Shown here one piece after another: positions 12,354-24,152 of a DNA stretch of 64,000 nt. The first letter of the stretch is position 1. Every line of letters starts with the position of its first letter. Source of the stretch: Celoporthe dispersa (Eukaryota; Ascomycota; Sordariomycetes; Diaporthales; Cryphonectriaceae); contig WAID01000003.1 of NCBI GenBank assembly GCA_016584495.1, positions 6,528,501 to 6,592,500 of the forward strand, read 5' to 3'. A program made the translations under genes and the position numbers. The notes under the pieces were generated by a model. It had not been told where the DNA came from. It saw only the letters and a program-made list of their open reading frames with translations, and made no database searches.

Positions 12354-13186
12354 CTCTCTCTCTCTCTCTCTTTTGTGTGTGTGTGTGTGTATGTATTTGT
12401 GCCAGGATGGGTGTGGTGTGGATGGGTGGGAGGAATTGGATGCAGGGCGGCGACCAAGGATACTTCCCAGAAGGGGTGAGGGCGGGAACGGGTGGTGATG
12501 ATCCCCAAGTTCTAAGCTGCCGGCCCACGGCACAGCAGCTCCAACGCCACCGTAGTGCTGTACTGCATGTACCATACATAGTAGCAGGGTGGGGGCCCTG
12601 ACATGCCCTGGCCATGCTATAGGGCCTGCGAGGATCACTACGCAATATCAGAGGCCGACCAGGGTCAGTGACAGGAATCCGCCGAGTCGGGCCCAGCACT
12701 GGTTCTGGCCGGCCCTAGGACCGACCCTCCCCCCTCCCTGGAACCCCTCCAGCCAGTGGGACGTCCCGCTAACCGGCCCCCCCCAAAAAAAAGTTCAGGT
12801 CCTCTCAGGCCCCTGGCCTGTGCCTTATCCTGTAGTAGAGGTGGGAGCCGCGTCTCTGGGCTGAGGGCGTTCAATGCGCGTCGTTGATCAACCGCGAATC
12901 TCCAGAGACGACATGCTCTCGTCGTGAAACCCACCTCTTGGCAGCCCGGCTAGGGTCGTCGTGATATATCCTGCATGCTCCACATGCTGACCTTCTGTGC
13001 TTCTTTCTGGTTCCATCTTTATAGAGGATAATCATCCATAGACTCCTTCAGTCCTCGTCGCCGTCATCGCACGTTCGCTTGGGAGCGAACCGAATCGTAC
13101 CCACATTCTCGCTGTAGACAAGACGATCCTCTTTTATTTCTCTTACGATCCTGATCGGGGTGCCTCGCGCTACGTTCGTCATCGCG
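12009..13186. other. Divergent promoter region between Laa2-like and TBC genes
   Basis: Two genes start outward from this 1.2 kb interval, so it must hold both promoters. It includes the long CT/GT compound microsatellite at 12311-12392 and a C7A8 run near 12779. No gene is seen. Confidence 0.6.
12311..12392. repeat. Compound (CT)n-(GT)n-(CT)n-(GT)n microsatellite
   Basis: Alternating CT and GT blocks cover about 80 bp in the divergent promoter. The GT blocks can adopt Z-DNA and the CT blocks can act as GAGA-type promoter elements, but neither activity is shown here. Confidence 0.9.
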
Positions 13187-15936
13187 ATGAGGACCCTGGA
13201 TGATTCCAAGTATGGGATATTCTCTCCCCTGGCTGCTCCCAGGCAGGTGCGCGCGCAGTCTCGCTGACCTGACTTCTTCTCTGCAGGGCGCGGTGGGAGG
13301 AGACGCTCAAGCAGAGCACCAACTTTGAGGACCTGCAGCGCGCCGTGAAGTTCAACGGACCCGCGAGTCCCTGTGTGGCAGGGTGTCGATCTGTCTGCTG
13401 GAAGGTGAGATGCCTTTTTTTTTCTTCTTCTTCTTCTATTTTCTTTTGGGAACCTTTGAACTTGGCTTGGTATGACGAGTGCGAGGGCTCATCCGCTCAC
13501 GAGAGAAACCACAAAAATGATAGGCCTTCCTGCTCTTCAAGGATGCCAACGCTGCCACCTGGTCTCATGTCCTCCTCGAGAACAGAAACACATACAGCGC
13601 GCTCAGGGAGCACTATCTCAAGTACATCAAACACCCGGAGCTTCTCACAGAACAGTCCCTGGACCCCCTCGCGGACGATCCTGAGGTATGTCTGGCCTCC
13701 CTCCACATTCGTGACACCAACCCCTCTCGTCCACGGCACCCATCTCCGGGTGAGCAGTTATTGAACGCTGGGAAATAATAGTCACCATGGACGGCATCTC
13801 GGCAGGATGAGCTCATCCGCAGCGAGATCCGGCAGGATGTGCAGCGCCTGCCGGATGAGCCCTTCTACCACCTCGAGACCACCCAGACCCTCATCCTGGA
13901 CATCCTCTTCATATGGGTCAAGCTGAATCCCGACGTCGGGGGCTACAGGCAGGGCATGCACGAGCTGCTCGCGCCTCTCCTCTACGTCGTGAACGAGGAT
14001 GCCATCAGCCGTGACACCGCTGGTGACGCCGTGGCCGATGCTGCCATGGTCGAGATGCTCGACTCGTGCTTTGTCGAGCACGACACCTTTGCCCTCTTCT
14101 CGAAGCTGATGGACCAGACGAAGCCCTTTTATGAGATCAGCGTGGACGCCAGCGGTCCTCTGTCCTCGGAGCAGAGCGCCATCGTCGAGAAGAGCAAGCA
14201 GATCCACGAGATCGCCCTCATGAGCGTCGACCCGGAGCTGGCAAACCACCTCAAGGTCATCGAGGTCCTACCCCAGATCTTCCTGATGCAGGTTTTTCTC
14301 CCCGCCGCCCCCCCCCCTCCCTTGCCCTCGTGACAGACGTGATGGGAGCTAACAAGAAACGCGCAGCCGGTGGATCCGCCTGCTGTTCGGGAGGGAGTTC
14401 CCGTTCGAGCAGCTGCTTGTTCTCTGGGACACCATATTTGCGTATGACCCAGCCCTTGAGCTGATAGACCTGGTGTGCGTTGCCATGCTGATCAGGATCC
14501 GCTGGACCCGTAAGCTGCGCCCTGAGGCCGACGAGAAGAGACGGGTGATGTCCTGACACGCGTGAGAAATAGTACTCGAGGCGGACTACACGAGCGCCCT
14601 GCAGCTCCTGCTCAAGTACCCGGCCCCCGAGCCTCCTCACGGCCCACACACCTTTGTAGATGACGCGCTGTACCTCAGAGACCACTACAACACCCCGGGC
14701 GGCTCCAGCATCATCATGAAGTACACGGGCAGGATGCCCTCTCCGGTCGCGGAGCAGCGGCCCTCCACGCCCGAGTCCAAGTACCCAGGCCTCTCGCTCA
14801 GGAGCAGGGCGCAGGGCGCACGGTCGCCCCTCTCCTCGCCCGGGCGCTTCATCTCGCAGCGCGGCGGCGTCGAGGCCTTGTTCCAGGGCGCGGCAAAGAA
14901 CGTCATCGAGCGCGGCGAGAAGCTGGGTATCAACCAGGCCGTCCGCGATGCCATGGGCGAGATCAGGCGGAACATGCAGGACCTCCGGGTCTCGAGCGGT
15001 AGCAACTCCCGCGCAGACACGCCCGTCGCGGGCCAGCAGCAGGGTGGTCTCTTCGCCAACGGCGTGCTTGCCTCCCCGGGCGGCCTGCAGGCGCCCACGG
15101 CCGCGATGCTCGAGCAGCGGAACAAGCAGCTGGCCGTGCTCCTGGAGGAGGCCATCGCCAGCCTGAAGACGCTAGCGGCCGCCAACCTAGAGGGCGACAG
15201 GGAGAAGAACCTCGAGGCCGTGGAGATGGCCGCCGCCAAGGCGCAGTTTGTCAGGATCTACCTCGAGGACTCCTCGCTCGACCTCAGCCTTGACCCTCCC
15301 CCACCCCTGCGGGACGGCGAGGTGGTCAGCGCCCCGCGTGTCATCATCGAAGACGCCGTGCCAGACATCCTCGCCGACCCGGCAGCGCCGGCGCCGGGCA
15401 GCGTCAACAAGGAGACCTCGCCCAGCCTGATGATAGCCGAAGACGAGATCATGACCGACTCCGAGGCCGCCGGCGCCGCCACCCCCAAGATGAGCTCGCC
15501 CGTCACCGCGTCGATGGAGGGCATGGAGGCCTCGCCCCTGTCGCCGGCCTCCAAGCCTCCCGACTCCATCTCCCCGCGCCGGCCGGCCGCGATCCCCACG
15601 CACTCGACGCTCGCGCAGTCGTCCTTCTCCCTGATGCTCGAGCCCGACGAGACCACCCCCAAATCCGGGACCTCTCCCGTGTCCGTCTCCTCTTCCGTCG
15701 CCGCCGCCACCGCTTCTTCTTCCTCCGCCGCCGGCACGCACCGCAGCACAAAGAGGCCTAGTAACGCGTTCCTGTTTGGCGAGGTCGTCGCGGACGACGC
15801 GGAGAGCGTGGCGGCTGGCAGTAGCGGCAAGGGGTTCACGTCGGAAGACATCTTTGGGCTGGAGCCGCTGAGGCGGCCGAGTAAGGCCCGAGGGAAGTAT
15901 GATGATCTCTTTGGGGGTGCGCTGGGCGAGAGCTGA
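13187..15936 (+). CDS. TBC-domain Rab GTPase-activating protein (TBC1D5-like)
   Basis: TBC proteins stimulate GTP hydrolysis by Rab GTPases in membrane traffic. Exons are 13187-13209, 13287-13404, 13524-13685, 13806-14291, 14367-14509 and 14573-15936, giving about 764 aa. The very short first exon joins as MRTLDDSKARWEETLKQS. The dual catalytic fingers are visible: the arginine in IRQDVQR (R115) and the glutamine in YRQGMHELLAP (Q150). Other family stretches are FNGPASPCVAGCRSVCWKAF, SCFVEHDTFALFSKLM and RWIRLLFGREFPFEQLLVLWD. At the start of exon 5 (14367-14368) one extra C must be removed to join LMQ to RWIRLL. The C-terminal half is Ser/Pro/Ala-rich with a predicted coiled-coil-like EQRNKQLAVLLEEAIASLK. 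The assignment is firm; the Rab target is unknown. Confidence 0.9.
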
Positions 15937-16982
15937 CACGGTTCCTCAAGTGGCCTAATGTACACACGTGTGTGTGTGTGGAGCTGAATCGTGTCATAGG
16001 AGGGGGAGGTGGTTTTCGAGTCGCCTGGGGGGTACTGCGAGGGGTTTTATCTGGTGGGAGTGGGACCTGGGTTATCTTTTGGTATTAGACACATGGCAAA
16101 TACCCTCAGTATAGATTTGCTTCAGAGCAGCGAGTAGATAGATGGATATAGTATCACGCGAGCCCGACGTTTTCAGTTTCTCGTCCCTCTACATCCACTG
16201 GGCATAATCTCCATCCACTGCGTACTGATGATATGATACATTATCACTTCGACCGCGTAAGAATAAATCACGCCTGCCTGGTTCTTCCTCTTAGAAGAAA
16301 TGGAGGATCTCACTACAACACACATTCACCACCAGTTAGTCACGTAACAAGGACTCGACAACCATACCCCAAAGCCAAAAAAAAAAAAGGAAAGAAAAGA
16401 AGAAAAAAAAGGTGGTAACAGAATGTTCAAGTAAAGCTACATGTATATAGCAAGGTTTCAAGGCTGATGATATGATCTAGATATGAAACCTCTTCAACGC
16501 CGGTGAAAGAGGCCTCGTTGTGTGGTAACTGGCAATCTTGGTCTGGGGGGATGTTTGTTGTTGTTGTTGTTGGGGGGGGGTTGGCCGCTTCTTTAAGGGG
16601 GTATCTCGGGTGCTGTGATGTCTTTCTTCCTCGTCCTCCTCTTCCCTTCCTGCTGTATATGTTTTTTTTATCTGTTTCTTTTTTGTTTTTCATGGTCCTT
16701 TGTCGATGTTTCTCTTTATGTGCGTATAAGACTAAGCCAGGAAGCGCCTCGCCTTCGCCTCCCCGTCACAGCCGATCAGTGTTACCGCGTGGAACTGCAC
16801 GTACAGGCACTACAATAACAAACAACCGCCCCACGCCTTCTTGCTGTGCTCTCCACTTCCGTCTCACCAGGATTTCCTTCCGCTCAGGCTCATTTTATAC
16901 ACACACATACATGCGCGCCCTTCTTCAAGCTATCCGGAACGAAAAGGAACTAAAAAAAAAAGGCCTCCACCATCGTCTCACC
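15937..16982. other. Convergent 3' region between TBC and PHD genes
   Basis: The two flanking genes both end here. The interval is T/A-rich with poly-A (16376-16388) and T-rich tracts, as expected of fungal 3' UTRs. No gene is recognised. Confidence 0.6.
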
Positions 16983-19900
16983 TCAGCGAAACGATCGACC
17001 GCTCTTGTGCGCCAACGGGCTCGACCCGGCGGCAGCAGCAGCAGCCGCGGCGGCCGCAGCGCTCGACACAGGTGGGCCTATATTGGACGAGGCGCCACCT
17101 CCAGCAGCACCAGCGTTCGCCCGTCCGGTATGGCGCATCCTCCCGCCGCGCATGTTGGGCGTATTGGCGCAGAACGCGCAGATGTACACGTGGGGCACGT
17201 CGTGGGGTGTGGTCATGTCGATGCACCGGCCGTGGAGAAGGCAGTCGCACGAGTGGCTATTGGTTGGGAGAAGAGGGAAGAGATGGGCGGTGGTCAGCAA
17301 TGTTGATTTGTCTTTTCGTTTGTTTGTTTTGCCACAAGACGTGATGGGTTTTGCTCCACGCGCGAACCAAAAACGCGTAAACAAATAGATTACGCATAAA
17401 GGCACGGTAGGCCGCGCAAGAAACAGAAACAGAAACAGAAAGAGAAAGAGAAAGAGAAAAAGGGGGTAAAAAAATAAAAGGGGTGCAGGTGGAAAGCCCC
17501 ATTTCCCGAGATGAAATCAAAAGAAAAAAAACAGGAGGAGGGATAACAGGGAGAAGAAGGCTCACCATTTCACCAAGAACGCCCCTTCGCCCGCCTCAGG
17601 CCTGTTGCACACGCACCGCACCTGGCCCTGCTCCCTGCCCTGCGTTGGCGACGCCCCTGGCAGGCTCGCCTCCGAGATGGTCGACGAGCTGCTCCTTGGA
17701 CCAGGCGGGAACCGCAACCTGCCCCCGCTGCCCAGCGCTGCTGGCTGCTGGCTGCTGCTTGGCCGCCTCGGGTTGACTGCCTGCATGACCTTGCGCAGCT
17801 CTGCCGCGGCATCGCTCAGGCTCCCGCCCGTGGAGGGCCGCTGTGGTGGCTGCGAGGACGGCGGAGGCGCCTCGACCTCCATGGCATCTGCCTCATCCCT
17901 CCGGAGGGAGGTCGCCGAGGGTCGGTCGCTGAACGAGCGCCGCTGGGTGCGGCTCTGCGAGAAGATGCTGCTGGCTGTCGGCGGCCTCGAGCTGCCCGAG
18001 CTGGAGGCTCTGCGCGGGTCGGGAAAGGCGAAGGATGGGTTGCGGCTGGGAATGATGATGAGTTCATCATCTGAAGAGGAGGAACAGTCCTCGACAGAGT
18101 CAGGCGAAGAGGCCGGGAGGGGAAGGAAGCCGCCCCATGAGTTCCGGTGGCCAATCTGCTGACCAGTAGTTGATAAATCCAGTTCTAGTTGTTCGTCCTC
18201 CTCCTCGGCATCGACTACTGTTTCGGCATGCGCCCGGCCGTTCTCGTCGATGACGAACTTGACAGAGGCTCTCTTGGCGCTGCCCGGCCGCGCTGGAAGG
18301 TTGGCAGTGTTTTCGGGGATGGACGTCAGGCTTGACAGGCGGTGGTGGTGCGACGACTTCAGCGGCGAGCTTCTCCCGCCCGGTCGCCCGCCCGGAGCCG
18401 CCTGGGAGGCCAGAGTGGGCTGGCGGTTCGTCACAGGCCTGGCAGGGGCCAACACCGGCAGGGGATTCCGACCTCCGCCCACGGCCCGCTTGCTGCCCCT
18501 CGTGCTCTCGCTGAAGCTCCGCGACAGGCTTGGTCGGCCGTCCGGTTTCTTCGTGGAAGAGATGGCAGGCGCGCGGCCGAGTTTCTTGCGCTGCTGGCCC
18601 TTGCCTGCGTCCTGGCTCCCTGCTGGAGGAGCACTCTTGTTACCGGCACGCATGTGCGCCTCCGTAGGGCTGGGGCCGGCAGTCATGACCGCCGGAGCTG
18701 AAGACGTCGGATGCTGTGATGTGGTGGTGTCTATGGACATGGAATTTGCGCTGTGGTCTAGCGGCGCCGAAGTCGTGGGCTGGCTGAACAGCAGACCCGG
18801 ATCAACCCCGCCAGGGCTGACACTGAACGGATCGTCCATCATCTGGAACGAGCCTAGGAAGTTCTGGCTGGGAGACTGCTGGCTCAAGCCTGGAGTCGAC
18901 ATGCTTGCCGTCTTGGGCGCAAGAGCACGCTCGCGCCTGGGGGTGGCATGCTGCTGGACGCTCTGGCCTTTCGACTGCTGTTGGTAGTGATTTTGCTGGT
19001 CTGCCGGGACCACCATCTCCTGCTGCTGCTGCTGAAATATCTGGTCTGCTCTTCCCCAGTCCATCGAGCTCATCTGCCCGTGTGCGTGGTTCTGCGTCGA
19101 GCTCGCCTGGAAGATGTCCACCCCGGCAGCCGAGAGATCCACGTCGATGGCCATTGCACCCCCAGAGTTCATGCCTGAGGCGTCCATATCTAATCCCCAG
19201 AAGGGCCGCGGGCCCGTGATTGGCGGCGCGGTGGCCGGCCCTACCTGATAGCTGAAGACATCATCCGGGTTTCCCGTCACAAAAGTAGTGTCCAGATGAG
19301 GCGGCGGCGGCGCGCCTGAGAAGTCCGGCTGCGGGAAGCCCTGTTCCTGCATATTGTCCATCTGGGGCTTGGGCGCGAGCTTGCGCCCACCCCTGGACGA
19401 GGGAGGCGGGGTCGCGGTCTGACCCGGTTGTCCCTGCACAGGAGGAGCTGGTGGTGACTTGGGAACCGTCCCAGAGACGCCTGCTCCCCGAGGCTTCTTG
19501 GCCGACCTCCGGCCTTGCTGCCGGGCCCTGGACTGTTGTCCCTGCGCCTGCGGCGCCTTGATCGTAGTGCTCAGCTCGGTACCAGCAGTGTCCTTGTGCG
19601 AAAATGCTAACGGATCAGACAACGACGACGACGGCAGCCGCCGGGCAGGATCCACAGGGGCGAGGTTGGCAGGGTCGGCCGTGAAATGGTTCGCATGGGC
19701 TGCGATCTCGACAGCAACCACCTCGGCAGACAGCGGTCGTTTTCGACCCGTCGTCGACGACGGGGCCACCACAGGACTCACGGGAACAAAGTCGAGGTGG
19801 GATGCGTCGCTCCCTGGCGAGGAGGCTCTCCGAAAGTTCCCTGGCGTGGAGTTGAAGACGGAGTACTCCTCGGCGAACCGGGGCGTTCGGCCAGAGGTCT

Positions 19901-20192
19901 CGTCAAAATGATGACCAGACAGCTGCTTGGGAGTCTGGAGAAGCGGACTCGAGAAGACGGCCGTCGGCGTTCGCTGTGGGGTTGGCGGCCGAGCGTTTGG
20001 ATCACCAAAGCTAGGCAAGCAGACAGAGAGAGAGAGAGCCGTCAGCAGACTGCGGGGATGGACAGAGAGGGAGGGTCTAGGCGGCAAAGGGCGACGGCAC
20101 TCTCCCCGTGGGGTTGGCAGCGAGATCTGTGAGCGGGTGAGTGGAGGATTGGCGCCTTACCTGGTTGCTGCCTGCTGGTCGCAAACACTCAT
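16983..20192 (-). CDS. Large disordered protein with C-terminal PHD finger
   Basis: This is a probable nuclear chromatin-associated protein of 916 aa. Exons are 20192-20161, 20010-17566 and 17256-16983. The first 32-nt exon reads MSVCDQQAAT and joins to SFGDPNARPPTPQRTPT. The N-terminal block, ending RTPRFAEEYSVFNSTPGNFR, looks conserved. The middle is long and disordered, rich in Ser, Pro and Gln. A basic patch reads RKKLGRAP and an acidic patch AEEEDEQLELDL. The C4HC3 zinc ligands are all visible: C810, C812, C826, C829, H834, C837, C852 and C855. PHD fingers of this kind usually read histone H3 tails. The 309-bp intron splits the codon of C826, so the PHD is complete only after splicing. 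A polyAla run lies near the end. Zinc-finger call firm; orthologue not recognised. Confidence 0.85.
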
Positions 20193-23100
20193 AGCAGCTT
20201 TGGGTGTTATCCTGTGTCCTCGTAGTTTCTGGAGCGCATTACAGTCCGGTACGGCAGAACATCTGGGAGAGAGCTGGAGGGAATAGTGGTTTCGCCCGGC
20301 CTTATGCCCCCGTTTGGCCGAGTAAACGGTACCCGTGGGGGGTTGACGTGAATTTCCCGGACCTGATGGATGGTATGGGGGGAATCGAGCTCGATGCCTT
20401 GTGTTTCAGACAAGAGGCTGTTTTATTGCCGTGTATCATTCATCCCTCATTATAGAAGTCGTTCGATGAGTCGTCGTAGCCAAGTAGAACAAATGAAGGA
20501 GTGGTCATGAAATGATGGTGGTGTTGAGATCTCAGGATGTTGCTGCTGCAAGGCTCGAGAGCTTCTCAAGTCCCCAGGTCAGTCGAACAGTTTCCAATCG
20601 ACCATAGCTCATGAAGCCAGGCGGTGAAGACGGAGAGACGGAAGAAGAAAAAGAGAAAGAAGAAAAAAAAAAAGAGCTGGAAAGAAAATTTTCAAAGAAC
20701 GGCCCAGGAGGTCCCAGGTATCAACTCAGCACAAACAGCGAGAGAGAGAGGGGGGGGGAAAAAAGGAAGGCTAAGACAGCAAAGAAAATCGTCATTAAGG
20801 GTCGCGTGTGTGTGTGTCGGGAGAACCCAAACTCAGACTGTGCATTGCCGTTCCAACAGAGCAGCTCCAGCAGGCCTGAGCCAATCCTGGGGCTGGGTGA
20901 CGGGGCTGGCGGGATCGCTAGAGTTGTTTCTGGGCTCAGGTTCCGGCATGAAATTTTTTGACAGAGTCCGTGAGCAGGATGACAGACTGTGCAGGTAACA
21001 TGCCGGTGGGGACTCCGTACGACGTAAATCTGAGTTGTGATCCGAAGCGCCGGTGCATACAAGCACTGTCTCTGAACAGGCGAACAGCGGAACACCAAGT
21101 GAGAGAGGGAGAGAGGAGAGGTTCCTATCTCTGTCTGCTCTTCTCCCTATCTCTCTCTCTCTCTCTCTCTTGTTTGTGTGTGGCCTCGACCAGGTCTGAC
21201 AGGGCGTACCACGAAACAGGCAAGCTTGCAGGCAAGTGAAGAGAAGGGGGCCTTGTAACGTACAACAGCAAGTCGGCCAGTACCTAGCACGACAGCACGC
21301 GCTGTGCTGTACTGTCCAGTGTGGGGGCGGCTAAACACAAGCGAGTGTGCAGCTGCAGGTCGAAAAAAGCAATAAGCGGCCGGCCTCACGACGTCGCAGG
21401 AAGCTTCCTTCGTGAGATGCGCTGGGAATAAGTACCTGAATCAAACCTCCCGAATAAGCCCATGCACGAGCGAGTCCCGCGAGCCTGGCAGCTGGGTCGA
21501 GAAGAAGTATGTTGGAAACTCTTTTTACGGCCGGCCGCCTATCGAGGGCACACGCCGGTGGTCCATGATGTGTCCCTTCGTACTTTGTAGCTCCGCAAAA
21601 TCAAGTTCGACAGGGACGGAGAGGAATGGATGGACCTGTCGAGCCTGGCCAAGCTGGTTCTCCCGGATATTACTTGCATACCGGCCTCTAGCGCCAGCCA
21701 CTGCCAGGTACAGGTAGGCAGTTGGCAGGCCACAGCCCATAGCTAGACTGGCCCCATGGTCCATCCTGAGAAAATTGTTGCCCGTTGTGTCGTGCTGCAC
21801 AGCTGCCGAATACACACCCTCCGTGCCTCCCTCCCTTTCCGAGAGAGAGAAAGAGAGAGCTAGCAGGCTCTGATTGGCACTGGCCCCTCGTTCCCCTCCC
21901 CCCCCTCCCCCCTCCCCCCAGAGATTTGTGGCCTTCCAATGGCGTTGGTCCTGGCACACGACGAGATACCGCTGGGCCGGTATTTTTGCCGTCCCCTTCA
22001 AGGACGGTCCCAGTGGGGTGGACCCCGTCCAGGGAAGTCTTGGGCGGTGCTCGACGCTCGTATCCCGCAGATCAGACAAGCGTCGTATGCAAATACTAGT
22101 CGATCAGAGCCCGGATCAAAGCACAGGCAGCGGAGGGGCCGTGAGCTGTAGACGTGAAAAAAAAAGACCGCCCTCTGGCACACACTTTCTCGGCACGCCA
22201 TCTTTTTTGTTCTGGCACCCTAGCGGAGGGCAACCAACCGGGCGGGGCTACTGCACAAATGTGAGTCAACCCTAAGCGCACTCCGCTACCATACAGCCTG
22301 CAGCCTGTAGGATGAGCAGGGCCTAGACTGCCTCCCTGCGAAGAAGCAGACCCCGAACATCGTGCATCGGCGCGCAGAATCACAAGGAGGCAGGATGAGC
22401 TCGGCCGCTTCAGTCCCGAGGATGCCCTAGGATCCAGAGGGCGACCAAAACCATTCAGGGTGTCCCTGAGGGCTGAAGGCCCCGGACGGACACGGGAGGG
22501 CTGAACGGTGACATCGTGCCCTGTGTGACGGTGGACACTGTAGCAACATTGATTGATATAAATCGAGCCCCGGCCAGAGTGCGACGTCCATCCTCTGGCG
22601 GCCCTGGATGTAATGTCCCGACCTGATGGTCTCATGCTGTCAGCTGCCGAGGTTATGGTACTACACTCTGGCGCAGCCTCTCAGTTTCATGTCGGCCAAC
22701 AAGCAAGTCGATCAAGCCGCCAGAGGGGTTTGGGCCTCTGGGCTCTCGAGCTTGGCACGGTGGCATCCCTCACCATGGCCCGTCGAATGCACACATTCAG
22801 CCGACGATGCAATGGTGACTGTGGCCTGACGGGCTCCAGGGCCTGCTTCCCTTGTTACGTGGTAGGAAACGCCATGACAGCACTGTATCTGCGTGCAGCG
22901 GCGGGTTGACGATGGCTTGGACACGAGAAGGAGATGCCGCCGGAGGAGTGGACTCCTGGTGTGAGGGCCGGAGCACACCAGCTTTGCAGGCCTCCTGTAG
23001 GCTTCTCGCTAAGGCGGTAACAGAAAGGTGCCAATGAGGAGGCAGGCAGGCGAGATGGACCTCCTGCAGGTTCCTGCGTCAGCCTGTAGGACCAACCTGC

Positions 23101-23276
23101 GGGCGGCCGACTCTTGCCCAGGTGGTGAGACCCTCCTCCCTCCTCCTTCCTTGGCTGCTGCTCAGTCAGGCAATGCAACCGCGCACACGCAGCGGGCATA
23201 TCATGCCTGCATGCATGCCAGGCTGCGGGCCCCCTCCTGGAGGCACCGGCCCCACCCCCCTCGCAGCTGTGCTAAA

Positions 23277-23306
23277 GTGCTTGCATTGGACACCAGCGCC
23301 ACTGGG
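23277..23306. repeat. Short diverged repeat, copy 1
   Basis: A 30-base segment starting GTGCTTGCATTGGACACC matches the segment at 23844-23873 in about 26 of 30 positions, in the same orientation. Confidence 0.6.
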
Positions 23307-23673
23307 CCGGGGATGGGATGACGTGTGGGTTGCTGCAGTTAGCTGGAGGCGTCACGGTCGGTCCTTTCGATCTGCCTGTGACCTTGCTCGCTGCTCTGTG
23401 TGGGGGAGACAATTTCCGACCTGCAACAGACTATTGACAGATGATAGACACCACGCCTTGGACATTCCTCCTCTCGTGAGAAACAAGCCCTCTGGGTGGC
23501 TTGTGAAGAAGACCTGTCGGGGCTGGAAATGAGGCACCCTTCCTTTTTTTCTTCTTCTTTAATCCGTTCCAATAAAAAAAAAATACTAGCATGACTGTTA
23601 TTAATGGCACCGCAGGCGCAAGTAATATGTCGAGCGGGAGGAATCAGCAGATCAGGCAGGTGGGAGCAGAGCG

Positions 23674-23837
23674 GTGGCTCGAGATTTGAGTTATCAGGAT
23701 TTGAACGAGGCATCGGTGTCCCAAGCTAGGCTGGATGTCGTGATGAGTGCGCGGCAAGAGCAGCTGAGGGTACTGTGGCAGGTGCTAAGCACGTACTTTC
23801 CAATGGTATCATTCTCAGTGGGAAAGGTAAGTTGCAG
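23674..23837. repeat. Direct repeat flanking HET gene, left copy
   Basis: The segment opens with GTGGCTCGAG and closes with GGGAAAGGTAAGTTGCAG. A same-orientation relative lies at 26766-26898. By eye it is roughly 65-75% identical over aligned blocks, and this copy has an insertion of about 30 bases. It may be a solo remnant of a repeat element. Confidence 0.6.
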
Positions 23838-23843
23838 CGCAAC

Positions 23844-23873
23844 GTGCTTGCCTTGGATACCAGCGCCAATGAG
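23844..23873. repeat. Short diverged repeat, copy 2
   Basis: This is the partner of 23277-23306 and directly abuts the left HET-flanking repeat. The repeat unit may therefore extend past 23837. Confidence 0.6.
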
Positions 23874-24152
23874 ATTCGATTGGCACCACGGCCCAGCGCC
23901 CTCGGTGGGCCGCGCGGAGGAAAGAACGGGGCTGGCTGGTGAGGATCTCAGCACTGCAGGCATGTTAATTCGCCCGGCTCCCGTCCCAAGCTCGAGTGGT
24001 CACACGCAGGCACACTGGTTCAGGCTGTGTGACCCATCTTTCCTTCAAGGCCCCCTCCACAAGCTCAATGCATTTGACGTACCGTCCACGCCCTCGTCTG
24101 CCTGTCTACACAACGCGCCACAGCGGCCCAGACCGGTACATGCCTTGCCCTC

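Larger units (their letters stand above)
20193..24152. other. 4-kb intergenic region before the HET gene
   Basis: This is the promoter side of the PHD gene and the upstream side of the HET gene. It has GA/CT runs (about 20730, 21143-21170, 21840-21860) and two pairs of diverged repeats near its right end, described separately. Open frames up to about 180 codons look like shadows of compositional bias; I recognise none as a protein. Confidence 0.5.
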
